DNA from: Leeuwenhoekiella polynyae
Lineage (GTDB): Bacteria > Bacteroidota > Bacteroidia > Flavobacteriales > Flavobacteriaceae
Assembly: GCF_004104075.1 (NCBI RefSeq)
Contig: NZ_QOVK01000001.1
Span: 620,001 to 684,000, forward strand
DNA: 64,000 nucleotides
Direction of reading: 5' to 3'
Every line of letters begins with the position of its first letter. Within the stretch, counting starts at the first letter, position 1. A program made the translations under genes and the position numbers. Shown here piece by piece: positions 16,887 to 25,306 of the stretch. Under the pieces are notes generated by a model. The model saw nothing but the letters and a program-made list of their open reading frames with translations. It was not told the DNA's origin and did no database searches.

Positions 16887-18232
16887 TTCTTTTTAGTTTC
16901 AGGTGAGCTGGCAGGTGTGTAGTAATTAGGAGGGAATCCGTTGAGTTTTCGCCATAATTCATACCAAATAGGCACATCTTCCAGAAGAGCCAGTGTATTT
17001 GCTCCGGCTCCTATGCGCAATTCTTCTGGCCAGGGCTGTTCTTCTTCATCAGGAGCAAGTAATACTCGGTATTTTCCGTTAGCACTAATAAAGCGTTCAA
17101 TAGCAACTACTTTACCTCCAAAGGTTCCGAAGGAGTTGTAAGGCCATCCGCTAAATACAATAGAAGGCCATCCATCAAATTGAATACGTACTTTTTCACC
17201 GGGATGAATCAATGGTAAATCTATAGGCTTCACATAGGTTTCTACGGCAATGTCAAAGTTAGATGGCATTATACTTACTAATTGCTGCCCTTCTTTAAAT
17301 GTTTCTCCCAGACCACCTATAATGGCTTTATTGATGAAACCATCCTGAGGGGCACGTACATAATAGAGCGCATTACGTATCTCATAATTTGTGCGGCTAT
17401 TCTCTAGTTTGCTTACCGCAGCTTCTGTGTCATATTGAGTAGAAAGCGCCGTAGCTTGATCACTTTGTGCTTTTGAAATTTTATCAGCGTAGGTAGCTTC
17501 GAGACGGTTAAGCTCAATCTTTGCATTTAAAAGTTCATTCCTGCTAGCAAGTAGTTTATTCTCTTGAGAAATTATTTTAGCTTGACTTTCCTGAAGTTTC
17601 AGTCGCTTTTCTTCAACATCTGTAACTGCTTTTAAACCTTCTTGCTGAAGCGCTAAAGTTCGCTCATACTGACGTTCTGCAATGCGTAAGTTTGTTTTTG
17701 TGGCCTCATAATCTATGCTATCACTTTTAATTTTTAAACCAGCCTGAATACGTTTGTTTTCGGCTTGTTGCAATTTTAAAGTACGCTCATTTCTTAAAGC
17801 TCCTATCTGGTTGCCTAAAGCATTTACTTTGTTCTTATAAGAGGCTACAGAACTTGTCTTTGCCCGTACCTGTTGATCTGTGCGCTCTATTAGGTTAGGG
17901 TCAAAGTACTCGTTTTTGATTTCGGTAATAAATAAGATTGTATCTCCTTTTTTTACAAAATCTCCTTCTCGTACATACCATTTCTCAACACGCCCGGGAA
18001 TAGGTGATTGAATGGTTTGCGGTCTTTGCTCAGGAGTCAAGGTCGTTACATATCCAATCCCTGAAATGGTCTGCGTCCAAGGTAAAAAGAGAATGACGAT
18101 CAGGATAACTGAAAACACTTTTAAAAAACGGTTGAAGTAGGTGTAGTGCTTTTTATTTAAAACCTTTTTAGAAGCTTTATAGCCCGAAATATCAACCTTT
18201 TCGTTCAGTTTATCGTGTGATATATTAAGCAT
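16883..18232 (-). CDS. HlyD family membrane fusion (periplasmic adaptor) protein
   Basis: The 449-residue adaptor has a short cytoplasmic N terminus and one membrane helix (about 35-55, VFSVILIVILFLPW). A lipoyl half-motif IQSPIPGRVEKWYVREGDFVKKGD follows. The central coiled coil is long (about 120-275), and the matching second half-motif YYVRAPQDGFINK comes next, before a beta-barrel domain. Architecture matches adaptors of type I secretion systems. It sits between the ABC gene (five bases apart) and the TolC gene (ATGA overlap), so all three parts of a tripartite exporter are present. Confidence 0.92.
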   Translation of the reverse strand: MLNISHDKLNEKVDISGYKASKKVLNKKHYTYFNRFLKVFSVILIVILFLPWTQTISGIGYVTTLTPEQRPQTIQSPIPGRVEKWYVREGDFVKKGDTILFITEIKNEYFDPNLIERTDQQVRAKTSSVASYKNKVNALGNQIGALRNERTLKLQQAENKRIQAGLKIKSDSIDYEATKTNLRIAERQYERTLALQQEGLKAVTDVEEKRLKLQESQAKIISQENKLLASRNELLNAKIELNRLEATYADKISKAQSDQATALSTQYDTEAAVSKLENSRTNYEIRNALYYVRAPQDGFINKAIIGGLGETFKEGQQLVSIMPSNFDIAVETYVKPIDLPLIHPGEKVRIQFDGWPSIVFSGWPYNSFGTFGGKVVAIERFISANGKYRVLLAPDEEEQPWPEELRIGAGANTLALLEDVPIWYELWRKLNGFPPNYYTPASSPETKKK

Positions 18233-18237
18233 AGCTT

Positions 18238-19905
18238 TTAGTTTAAGTTTGAAATTTTACCACCATCTAACCATAATGTGCGTTCGCAGCAATTTTGCCA
18301 AGCCCGGTCTTTACTGGCCACAATTACGGCCCAACTGTTAGACTTGTCAAAAATGAAATTAACGATGCGCTCTTTTTCTTCAGCAGAAAATTTAGTTAGA
18401 GGTTCTTTTAAAATCAGGACTTTGGGCTTGCGTACAATACTGCGCGCCATAACGATTTTATCTGCGATAGTACGAGATAATCGCTGCGCTTCAGGTTTAA
18501 TCACAGTGTGAAGCCCTTTAGGCTGTTCTTTGATAAATTCTGAAAGCCCCATGTTTTTAACCGCCCAATCCACGTCTTTTTCAGGTACTGTAGGATCGCC
18601 AAAAGTAATGTTTTCTAAAATGGTTCCCTCAAATGGTGATTCTTCAGGGAAAGACTGTCCCAATAAAGAACGGTAATGATTCGGGTTAATCCCTTTAAAC
18701 GATTTGTTATTGATGTAAAACTCACCGGCTGTAGGTTCAAGGATCCCTGCGATAATCTTTAATAAGGTGCTCTTTCCACTTCCGTTAGGACCATTGATCA
18801 GAAGATGCTCTCCTGGGTTCACAGTAAGCGAAATGTCTTTAAGAATAGTTTTATTGTCTGTTGTATCTACATAGCTGATATCTTTCAGTTCAAGAGTAAA
18901 ATTATCTGTATCAGTAAAGGGTTTATCAAGATCTTGAGGCTCTAATTCTTTGTCTACAACCTGACCTACTTTTTCTAATGCAGTAAGTAAATCATAAAAA
19001 TTCTCCAGTCCCAGAATCAGTTTTTCAACAGAATTTATAATGAGTAGAATGATGATTTCTGCAGCGACAAACTGACCAATATTCATCTGTTGATTGAGTA
19101 CCAGAATACCACCTATTAATAAAAGACCGGCGGTAACAAGAACTTTAAACCCTATCATTTGCATAAACTGAATACGCAAAATTCTAAAGTGACTTTCTCG
19201 AGAATCAATATAATCACTAACTAGGGCATCATTCTTATTGATGGCAAGACTGGAGCGACCCGAAAGTTTAAAACTCACAAGCGTTCGCGCAATTTCCTGA
19301 ATCCAATGTGCGATTTTGTATTTGTATTTGGATTCGCTAAGACTGGTTTGCAGTCCGGTATTTCCTGTAAATTTAAAAACCAGATAGATCAAAATGATCA
19401 GAAGCAATCCATAAAAAATAAAGAATGGATGGTAAAAAGACAGTAAGATCAGTCCAAATACAATTTGTACCAAAGCTGCCGGAAAATCAAGAACCAGTTT
19501 ATATAATCCTTTTTGAATAGTAAGAATATCAAAAAAACGGTTTGCCAATTCTGGTGGGTAGTAATCATTGAGTTCGCTCATTTTTATCTTCGGAAAGCGA
19601 TAGGTGAACTCAAAAGAGGCACGGGTAAATATTTTTTGCTGAATGTTTTCAACGATACGTATCTGCATCAATTGAAGCGCACCAACAAAGGCCACTCCTA
19701 ATGTTACTAAAATAACGAGAATAATCCACGACGTGGTAATCTGTGCTCCCTGAATTAGGTTTACAATCGCCTGAATTCCTAATGGAAGCGATAAACTCAC
19801 AATACCGGCAAAAATGGCGTAGTAAAGAATCTGAAGAAAATCTTGTTTTTCTAACTGCAGCAGACGTATAAAACGTTGCCAGGGCGTTAATGATTTATTA
19901 TCCAT
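18238..19905 (-). CDS. ABC exporter (TMD-NBD) with degenerate ATPase domain
   Basis: The 555-residue half-transporter has an ABC membrane domain (about 20-310) but no N-terminal peptidase domain. The ATPase domain (about 335-555) keeps Walker A (GPNGSGKST, near 370) and the Q-loop (LLGQSFPEESPF). The LSGGQ signature reads LSRTI (near 475), Walker B reads VLILKEP instead of LDEP (near 498), no SALD D-loop is visible, and the H-loop His is replaced by Lys (VASKD, near 531). The Glu after Walker B remains. It belongs with the HlyD and TolC proteins encoded downstream. Substrate is unknown; ATP hydrolysis may be weak or absent. Confidence 0.9.
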   Translation of the reverse strand: MDNKSLTPWQRFIRLLQLEKQDFLQILYYAIFAGIVSLSLPLGIQAIVNLIQGAQITTSWIILVILVTLGVAFVGALQLMQIRIVENIQQKIFTRASFEFTYRFPKIKMSELNDYYPPELANRFFDILTIQKGLYKLVLDFPAALVQIVFGLILLSFYHPFFIFYGLLLIILIYLVFKFTGNTGLQTSLSESKYKYKIAHWIQEIARTLVSFKLSGRSSLAINKNDALVSDYIDSRESHFRILRIQFMQMIGFKVLVTAGLLLIGGILVLNQQMNIGQFVAAEIIILLIINSVEKLILGLENFYDLLTALEKVGQVVDKELEPQDLDKPFTDTDNFTLELKDISYVDTTDNKTILKDISLTVNPGEHLLINGPNGSGKSTLLKIIAGILEPTAGEFYINNKSFKGINPNHYRSLLGQSFPEESPFEGTILENITFGDPTVPEKDVDWAVKNMGLSEFIKEQPKGLHTVIKPEAQRLSRTIADKIVMARSIVRKPKVLILKEPLTKFSAEEKERIVNFIFDKSNSWAVIVASKDRAWQNCCERTLWLDGGKISNLN

Positions 19906-19911
19906 AAAATT

Positions 19912-20586
19912 CTAGGAGTTTAATAAGTTTGATGTCAGGTGGATGAAATATTGAGAAGGGGAGGTTTTTGCTCCGCAATCTGTCAATGAAGTAAAATGAT
20001 CTTTCAAAAAGTGTTGATGTAATGAACCTGCAAGAATGGTACTTGCAAGACTCGACGGGTAAGGATAACCCTCATTTACATCTGCGATCATTTCTTTGAG
20101 ACGATTAGATAGCCTCTTATAAATCAGAAAATAACCTTCTTTGTTCTCGTCGTCAACTTCTTTAGTGAGATACGATTTAGAATATTCATTAATCACAATC
20201 TTATTTAATGCTACCTCATTAATATGATTAAAGGATTGATCTTCTTCTACTTCACGTGTAAGGATTTCTATTGCTTGATTAAGCTTGTGTTTAGGATCTT
20301 TGATATTTATAGTCGCAAATGCCAGTTGGTATTCTTTCCAACCCCAATACCAATTAGTAAGGTATATTAAGAATTTGTGCTTATTCTCAAAATACCGGTA
20401 AATAGAGCTCTCGTTAGACTGTATATGTTCACCCAGTTTTTTGAATGTAAAATTGTCAAAACCCAACTCATTGATTAATAGAATCCCGTGTTCTACTATA
20501 CGTTTACCTAAATCTGAAGACTCAGGATCTTTTAAATAGATGCTTTCATTAATTGAGATCTTCAGGTTTCGAAGTAAATCATTCAT
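19912..20586 (-). CDS. TetR/AcrR family regulator of the export operon
   Basis: I start this gene at the ATG at 20586 (MNDLLRNLKISI), giving about 224 residues. A longer reading to 20628 would begin inside the promoter. The N-terminal helix-turn-helix is recognisable: IVEHGILLINELGFDNFTF, then LGEHIQSNESSIYRYFENK. The remaining all-helical domain would bind a ligand. It is the first gene of the operon, six bases before the ABC gene, so it should regulate itself and the exporter. A -7 box and inverted repeats directly upstream are candidate control sites. Confidence 0.9.
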   Translation of the reverse strand: MNDLLRNLKISINESIYLKDPESSDLGKRIVEHGILLINELGFDNFTFKKLGEHIQSNESSIYRYFENKHKFLIYLTNWYWGWKEYQLAFATINIKDPKHKLNQAIEILTREVEEDQSFNHINEVALNKIVINEYSKSYLTKEVDDENKEGYFLIYKRLSNRLKEMIADVNEGYPYPSSLASTILAGSLHQHFLKDHFTSLTDCGAKTSPSQYFIHLTSNLLNS

Positions 20587-20604
20587 AAAAAATATATTTA
20601 TTCG

Positions 20605-20612
20605 CAAAAGTA
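20605..20612 (-). promoter_or_regulatory. Candidate -7 box for the tetR-exporter operon
   Basis: The minus strand reads TACTTTTG, an exact TAnnTTTG match, 18 bases before the chosen tetR start at 20586. Confidence 0.55.
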
Positions 20613-20625
20613 ATAGTAACACTAT
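20613..20625. promoter_or_regulatory. Possible TetR operator overlapping the promoter
   Basis: The perfect inverted repeat ATAGTaacACTAT directly abuts the -7 box of the tetR operon, in the spacer where a repressor would block RNA polymerase. The same ATAGT half-site recurs further upstream at 20656-20682. Confidence 0.4.
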
Positions 20626-20655
20626 CAATTTTTAAAATTTTACGATTTTTTTAAG

Positions 20656-20682
20656 CTATATCGTTATAGTTATTTGATATAG
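20656..20682. repeat. Second inverted repeat upstream of tetR
   Basis: CTATATC at 20656-20662 and GATATAG at 20676-20682 form a seven-base inverted repeat with a 13-base spacer. Between and around the arms is the ATAGT motif seen in the promoter-proximal repeat. It could be an auxiliary operator, or part of the end of the upstream ChaN-like gene's transcript. Confidence 0.35.
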
Positions 20683-20725
20683 TTTTTTATTTATAAATGA
20701 TAATCGGTTGAAATTGAGTTGCTAA

Positions 20726-21586
20726 TTAGTAGGTGGTTGTCATATCCTCATCAATAACGATTATAAAATCTGCTTGATTTAAATATTCTTCTTCAAGATT
20801 TTCTAATCTTTTTTGGGAAACGCTGCTAATAGTTGTGTAGTTAAGGTTAGGTTCAGCTTGTTGCAAATACCATAAAATCCCCTCGTGAAAATCACTATGA
20901 TAGGAACCGTTGTAGTGAATAAATACGTGATCAGGCTTTCGATTTTTTAGAATAAAATATGCCATTGTCGCATCTTTTAAAGCTTGGGCCATTACGAGAT
21001 TTGGAGAGCCGTGATCCCCCATCATTTTTAGGATCTCGCGATAGCGTGGTAATTGCGAATCAAATGGTATGGGTAGAGGGGCAATCCATTGTTTTTCTTC
21101 AGAAGGAAGACTGTCTAAAGCTTCAAAGCCTTGTTTGTAAACCATACTTGCATAACGTCGCGGAACATTCGTCGCGATAAATTTTAATTTTTCCGTTTTA
21201 GCAAAATCAACAAGCGGTTGATAATCTGTTTTATGATTTATCCAAAGTCGGGCTGTCGAGTCTAATTGTTGGAGGTCTATGTTATCATTTAAATAAGCAT
21301 TGATTTGAGCTTGGTTATCAGCTTCAATCATTTCTGCACCCAGAGTAAGTTTTTGAGTCTCCAACAGATCTTTAGTAACCTCTAACTCTAACCAATGAGC
21401 GATAGGGTTGTCGTGTATTTCACCAAAAAGAATAACATCTTTTTTATGCTGAAGAGAGTCAAGCATCGTTTGATATGTCACTGAATTGCCTGAAGCATCA
21501 AACAAGGTGTAAGCTGGCTTATCCTGAGCGATAATCGAAACAGGAAGAAATACAGATGTTATGATAAGCAGAAGATGTTTGAACAT
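20726..21586 (-). CDS. ChaN family secreted protein
   Basis: The 286-residue protein has a signal peptide (cleavage after about residue 20, SIIAQ). The ChaN or EreA-like core follows: DVILFGEIHDNPIAHWLEL, LTLGAEMIEADNQ, DYQPLVDFAK, FIATNVPRRYA, VFIHYNGSYHSDFHEGI. ChaN of Campylobacter is a haem-binding lipoprotein. This copy lacks a lipobox cysteine and would be periplasmic or released. Function in flavobacteria is not established. The gene stands alone between the exporter operon and a divergent DEAD-box helicase. Confidence 0.85.
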   Translation of the reverse strand: MFKHLLLIITSVFLPVSIIAQDKPAYTLFDASGNSVTYQTMLDSLQHKKDVILFGEIHDNPIAHWLELEVTKDLLETQKLTLGAEMIEADNQAQINAYLNDNIDLQQLDSTARLWINHKTDYQPLVDFAKTEKLKFIATNVPRRYASMVYKQGFEALDSLPSEEKQWIAPLPIPFDSQLPRYREILKMMGDHGSPNLVMAQALKDATMAYFILKNRKPDHVFIHYNGSYHSDFHEGILWYLQQAEPNLNYTTISSVSQKRLENLEEEYLNQADFIIVIDEDMTTTY

Positions 21587-21772
21587 GGCTCAGTTTTAAT
21601 TCTAAAAATACAACTTTATGTAAAGTGAGAGTATGGGTAACTTAATACAGTTTAGTCGCAAAGGCCATAAATCGAAGCAAGATTTTAGCTTTACTGAGAG
21701 CTGAAATTATCTTGTCTGAATCTCTGTTTAAATCTTAATTTTTTAATTAATCTAAATCGCTGTTGGGTTGCC

Positions 21773-21780
21773 TATCTTTG
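21773..21780 (+). promoter_or_regulatory. Candidate -7 box for the DEAD-box helicase
   Basis: TATCTTTG is an exact -7 match 18 bases before the ATG at 21799. No clear -33 element is seen. Confidence 0.5.
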
Positions 21781-21798
21781 CAACTCTAAATAGAAACA

Positions 21799-22917
21799 AT
21801 GGCACAGAATTTTAAAGAGCTTGGATTAAGTAATGGTTTGATCAAAGGATTGAATGAATTAGGCATCGTAACTCCAACAGCAATACAAGCTGAAGTAATT
21901 CCTCTTCTACTGGAAAGTAAAACGCATTTGGTAGGACAGGCACAAACCGGTACGGGAAAAACTGCTGCGTATGGATTGCCTATTCTTGAGCAGGTAAACC
22001 CCAAACAAAAAAGCATTCAGGCGTTGATTTTGTGTCCCACTCGTGAATTGAGTCAACAGGTGGCAAAGCAGTTGTTTCGATTTACAAAATACACTGATAA
22101 GATTTTTACAGAAGCCGTGTATGGTGGAGAGAAAATAGATATTCAGATTAAAAATCTGACGCGACCTACGCATATTATCGTGGCAACTCCTGGGAGGCTT
22201 ATTGATCTGCTTAATCGTAAAGCGATAGACCTTTCTCAGGTGGAAACCGTTGTTCTGGACGAAGCTGATGAAATGCTTAGTATGGGATTTAAGCAACAAC
22301 TTGATGAGATTTTAGGATTTGTGCGGGGTGTGGGGAGCAAGTGGTTGTTTTCGGCGACAATGCCTCATGGTATTAAGCAAATTGTAAATGAGCATATGAA
22401 TGCTGATGCGCATCGCATTCAGATAAGTAGAGATGTTGTAAATAAGAACATCGATCACAAGTTTTTACAATGCGATGAAACAGAAAAATTACCCATTTTG
22501 CTTGATTTTCTAAAAAGGAAAGGAGGAGAGCGTGGAATTATTTTTTGTAAGACCAAAGCAGCCACAGCAAAATTAGCAAAACAGTTAGCTGCAAAAAATA
22601 TTGCTGCGGAAGCTTTACAAGGGGATATGTTGCAGAAAGAGCGTGATAAAGTGATGCGTGCTTTTAAAAATGAAAGTCTTCGGTTATTAGTAGCTACAGA
22701 CATAGCTGCGCGCGGTCTGGATGTTCAAGACCTTACATTTGTAATTCATTACCAGATGCCAGATCAGGAAGAATACTATACACATCGAAGCGGTAGAACT
22801 GCACGTGCCGGTAAAGAAGGGCTTTCACTGGCACTTGTAACTTCAAAAGAACTGCGTATTCTTAGAAATTATGAGAAAGCTTTGGGAATAGGTTTTGGAG
22901 AAATTAAAAGCCGTTAA
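21799..22917 (+). CDS. DEAD-box ATP-dependent RNA helicase
   Basis: The 372-residue product is a minimal helicase core with every motif present in order. Q motif (LGIVTPTAIQ), motif I (AQTGTGKT), Ia (PTRELSQQ), Ib (TPGRLIDL), II (DEADEML), III (SAT), IV (GIIFCKTK), V (ATDIAARGLD) and VI (HRSGRTARAG) can all be read. It has almost no C-terminal extension, unlike RhlE, CsdA or DbpA, so an assignment to a named subfamily is not possible. Likely roles are ribosome assembly or mRNA turnover. It converges with trxA, five bases apart. Confidence 0.95.
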   Translation: MAQNFKELGLSNGLIKGLNELGIVTPTAIQAEVIPLLLESKTHLVGQAQTGTGKTAAYGLPILEQVNPKQKSIQALILCPTRELSQQVAKQLFRFTKYTDKIFTEAVYGGEKIDIQIKNLTRPTHIIVATPGRLIDLLNRKAIDLSQVETVVLDEADEMLSMGFKQQLDEILGFVRGVGSKWLFSATMPHGIKQIVNEHMNADAHRIQISRDVVNKNIDHKFLQCDETEKLPILLDFLKRKGGERGIIFCKTKAATAKLAKQLAAKNIAAEALQGDMLQKERDKVMRAFKNESLRLLVATDIAARGLDVQDLTFVIHYQMPDQEEYYTHRSGRTARAGKEGLSLALVTSKELRILRNYEKALGIGFGEIKSR

Positions 22918-22922
22918 TTCAA

Positions 22923-23219
22923 TTAATAACTTTCAATAACCTTTTTTAGGTCAGCGCGGGTTAGTACTCCGCTCTGACGCCATACTTGTTTTCCGTCTTT
23001 AAAAAGCATTAAAGTGGGCACACCACGCACTTGAAATTTTTGAGCGAGGGTTTGGTTTTTGTCTACATCTACTTTGATAATTTTTACTTTTTCGCCCATA
23101 TCCTTTTTCACATCCTCAAGAATAGGAGCAAGGGTTTGACATGGACCACACCATGTCGCAAAGAAATCTATTAAAACCGGGATTTCTGAATCTGTAAGGT
23201 TGCCAAAGCTTGTTTTCAT
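22923..23219 (-). CDS. Thioredoxin
   Basis: The 98-residue product is a single cytoplasmic thioredoxin domain with the active site WCGPC (Cys24, Cys27), the VDVDKN strand and the cis-proline loop RGVPTLMLFKDG. There is no signal peptide. A -7 box at 23224-23231 places transcription initiation next to the ATG, so the mRNA may be leaderless. It may be one of several thioredoxins in the genome, so I do not assign trxA firmly. Confidence 0.95.
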   Translation of the reverse strand: MKTSFGNLTDSEIPVLIDFFATWCGPCQTLAPILEDVKKDMGEKVKIIKVDVDKNQTLAQKFQVRGVPTLMLFKDGKQVWRQSGVLTRADLKKVIESY

Positions 23220-23223
23220 ACTG

Positions 23224-23231
23224 CAAAACTA
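23224..23231 (-). promoter_or_regulatory. Candidate -7 box, thioredoxin start 4 bases downstream
   Basis: The minus strand reads TAGTTTTG, then four bases (CAGT), then the ATG at 23219. The spacing is the same as for the gene at 9785. Confidence 0.5.
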
Positions 23232-23392
23232 GAAGTATTATATCGATTAGGAAAATGCTTTAACTACATCTTAATACTATGCTAAGATGTCTTGTTATAC
23301 GCGTTAAAGGGCGTTAATACTTTGTATAGGGCTTCGCCTGCGTTGTAACTTGCAAATGAACAAATTAACAGACCACACTTAAAAAAAATACT

Positions 23393-24040
23393 ATGGAAAA
23401 GAATAAAGAAAATGTACTGGTAGCTGGAGCAAACGGTACAACTGGAAAACAAATTGTTTCTTATTTAAAAGAGTCTCAATATTTTAATCCTGTTGCTATG
23501 GTGCGAAAAGAGGAACAGCAAGAGCAATTTAAAATTCAAGATATAGATACAGTTTTGGGTGATCTGGAAAAAGATCTATCTCACGTGGTTAAAGATATAG
23601 ATAAAGTGATTTTTGCCGCTGGTTCTGGCGGTAATACCGGACCAGATAAAACCACAGCTGTAGATCAGGAAGGTGCAAAAAGCCTTGTAGACGCCGCTAA
23701 AAATGCCGGAGTGAAAAAATTTGTAATGCTTAGTTCTATAAATGCGGACAATCCTGAAAGTAGTGATAGTCTGCGCCATTATCTAGAAGCAAAAAGAAAT
23801 GCAGATAATTATCTAAAGAAAAGCGGATTGGCTTACACCATTGTACGTCCAGGAACTTTAAAAAACGAAACCGGTACTCGTAAAATTGAAGCAGCAATAG
23901 ACGTAGAACCCGGAAAAATTACAAGAGATGATGTGGCATATACGTTAGTGCACGTTCTTAATGATGATGTTGCTCAAAATGCCGTTTTTGAAATGATAGA
24001 AGGAGACGAGCGAATTGAGGATGCGATCAAAGCATTTTAA
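23393..24040 (+). CDS. NAD(P)-binding oxidoreductase (atypical SDR, NmrA/YwnB-like)
   Basis: The 215-residue product has an N-terminal dinucleotide-binding motif VLVAGANGTTGKQIV, followed by an atypical short-chain dehydrogenase fold (VIFAAGSGG, KKFVMLSSINAD, YTIVRPGTLKNETG). The Tyr-x-x-x-Lys pair of classical enzymes is replaced by HYLEAKRNAD, which still offers a Tyr and Lys. Related proteins are flavin or quinone reductases or redox sensors, but the substrate is not known. It is a single-gene unit with its own terminator at 24060. Confidence 0.88.
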   Translation: MEKNKENVLVAGANGTTGKQIVSYLKESQYFNPVAMVRKEEQQEQFKIQDIDTVLGDLEKDLSHVVKDIDKVIFAAGSGGNTGPDKTTAVDQEGAKSLVDAAKNAGVKKFVMLSSINADNPESSDSLRHYLEAKRNADNYLKKSGLAYTIVRPGTLKNETGTRKIEAAIDVEPGKITRDDVAYTLVHVLNDDVAQNAVFEMIEGDERIEDAIKAF

Positions 24041-24059
24041 AGCAAATATTTTAAAAAAT

Positions 24060-24093
24060 AAAACCCTGTATAGCGAGAGCCTTACAGGGTTTT
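24060..24093 (+). terminator. Intrinsic terminator after the SDR gene
   Basis: AAAACCCTGTA pairs perfectly with TACAGGGTTTT around a 12-base loop. The symmetry means it could also serve the opposite strand. Confidence 0.7.
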
Positions 24094-24177
24094 GTTGTTT
24101 TACTCGATAATAACCGAGGTTGAATGCTTTGAGGATTGCTTCAAGGTGGTTTACTTTAAAAAGGTATCTCTAATTAT

Positions 24178-24804
24178 CTAGTTCAGGTAGAATAAAACCC
24201 CAAAGTTGAGACTGCTGCGGCCATTACGAATGGTTTGGCCAACGTCATTTTGATTAAAAACATCAGTAACACCAGACTGAGCGTCATATTCAATAAATAA
24301 GATGGTGCTTCTATTTATTTCAAATTTATAGCCTACCCCCAGAGAAATACCAAAGTCTGTAGAGCTAAACACCTCTTTAATGTCCATATTCAGTTCAGAA
24401 TCTGTAGCGCTCACTAGAAAGCCTGCATAGGGACCAAAGTGTAAATACCAATTTTTACGTGACCCAAAATGCCAGCTTGCCAGTAGCGGTAAGGTGACAT
24501 AATTTAATCGGAAATCTGTGGTAATTCTATTGAAATTTTCGTCTTCGATAAAAGCGTCACTCCAGCCTTTATTATCGTAGATCAATTTAGCTTTAATTCC
24601 CCAGCTTTCGGAGAAGTAGTATTCTCCGGTTGCAGCTACGTTAAATGAAATACGTGAACTTGTATTGCTCTGCCCATCTGCTGTAGATACATTAGCCAGG
24701 TTAAGACCTGCATGTAAACCCATTTGAAAATCTCCTTGGCGTTGCGCGTTTATGGTGTAAAGTCCTAAAAAGGTTAGGGAAATAAAAAGTAAAAATTTAT
24801 TCAT
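24178..24804 (-). CDS. Outer-membrane beta-barrel (porin family) protein
   Basis: The 208-residue product has a signal peptide (MNKFLLFISLTFLGLYTINAQ) and alternating beta-strand residues, with an opening strand GLHAGLNLANVS and a late strand SLNFGVLFYLN that ends in Asn. It matches the PorT or OMP_b-brl_2 group of small Bacteroidota barrels. Function is unknown. A related-looking barrel is at 30659-31243. It is transcribed alone, convergent with the SDR gene. Confidence 0.82.
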   Translation of the reverse strand: MNKFLLFISLTFLGLYTINAQRQGDFQMGLHAGLNLANVSTADGQSNTSSRISFNVAATGEYYFSESWGIKAKLIYDNKGWSDAFIEDENFNRITTDFRLNYVTLPLLASWHFGSRKNWYLHFGPYAGFLVSATDSELNMDIKEVFSSTDFGISLGVGYKFEINRSTILFIEYDAQSGVTDVFNQNDVGQTIRNGRSSLNFGVLFYLN

Positions 24805-25306
24805 TCAAAAAGTGTTAAGATGTGATTTCCAGGCATAATTAATTGTTTGTTATCCCGGGAATTAAAAATTGGTTAAATGATTTTTAGCAATCGGGAGCTA
24901 AAATACTAAAGTTTAGAGGTAGGATTTTATGGTTTTCCGTAATAAATATAACTTTTGACTGTTTGGTAGTACTAAAGTTTTATAACAGACTATAAATCAA
25001 CAAAAAGAAGAGTGTTAAATTTTTAACTTTTTTGTACTTTGGATAAAATGTGATTATAAGTCAAGCAAATAGGAACGATTGACAAAAGAAGGCAATTCAA
25101 TTATTAGGGCTTACGTACTCTAGAATACGCAAAGCTTACGATTAAGCCCGAAACCCGTATTGGCTATCCGTTTTATAGACCGTAGACTGCTTAGAACAGG
25201 AGGACTATTAATTTAAATTAACGAGATTCCCCCCATAATTTTAAATGACTTGTCTTGGCAAGAAACTAAATTTAGATTATTTTATCCGCTAAAGATTACT
25301 CCATTT
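24805..25306. other. Gene-poor stretch upstream of cstA with possible structured leader
   Basis: I find no gene in these 500 bases. The right half has unusual structure: GGGCTTA (25107-25113) pairs with TAAGCCC (25143-25149). Inside that stem is a palindrome centred on TCTAGA with GTA / TAC flanks. A perfect AGGAGG lies at 25199-25204 with no start codon at a usable distance. The region could hold a structured 5' leader or small RNA of cstA, or be the remnant of a lost gene. There is no match to a riboswitch family I can name. Confidence 0.35.

Noticed and set aside
20587-20628. Longer N terminus for the TetR protein
   Set aside because: The added residues (MIVLLLLLRINIFF) are encoded by the promoter region including the -7 box. 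The ATG at 20586 gives the normal family start.
23224-23392. CRISPR or repeat array
   Set aside because: No array-like spaced repeats here or anywhere else in the window.
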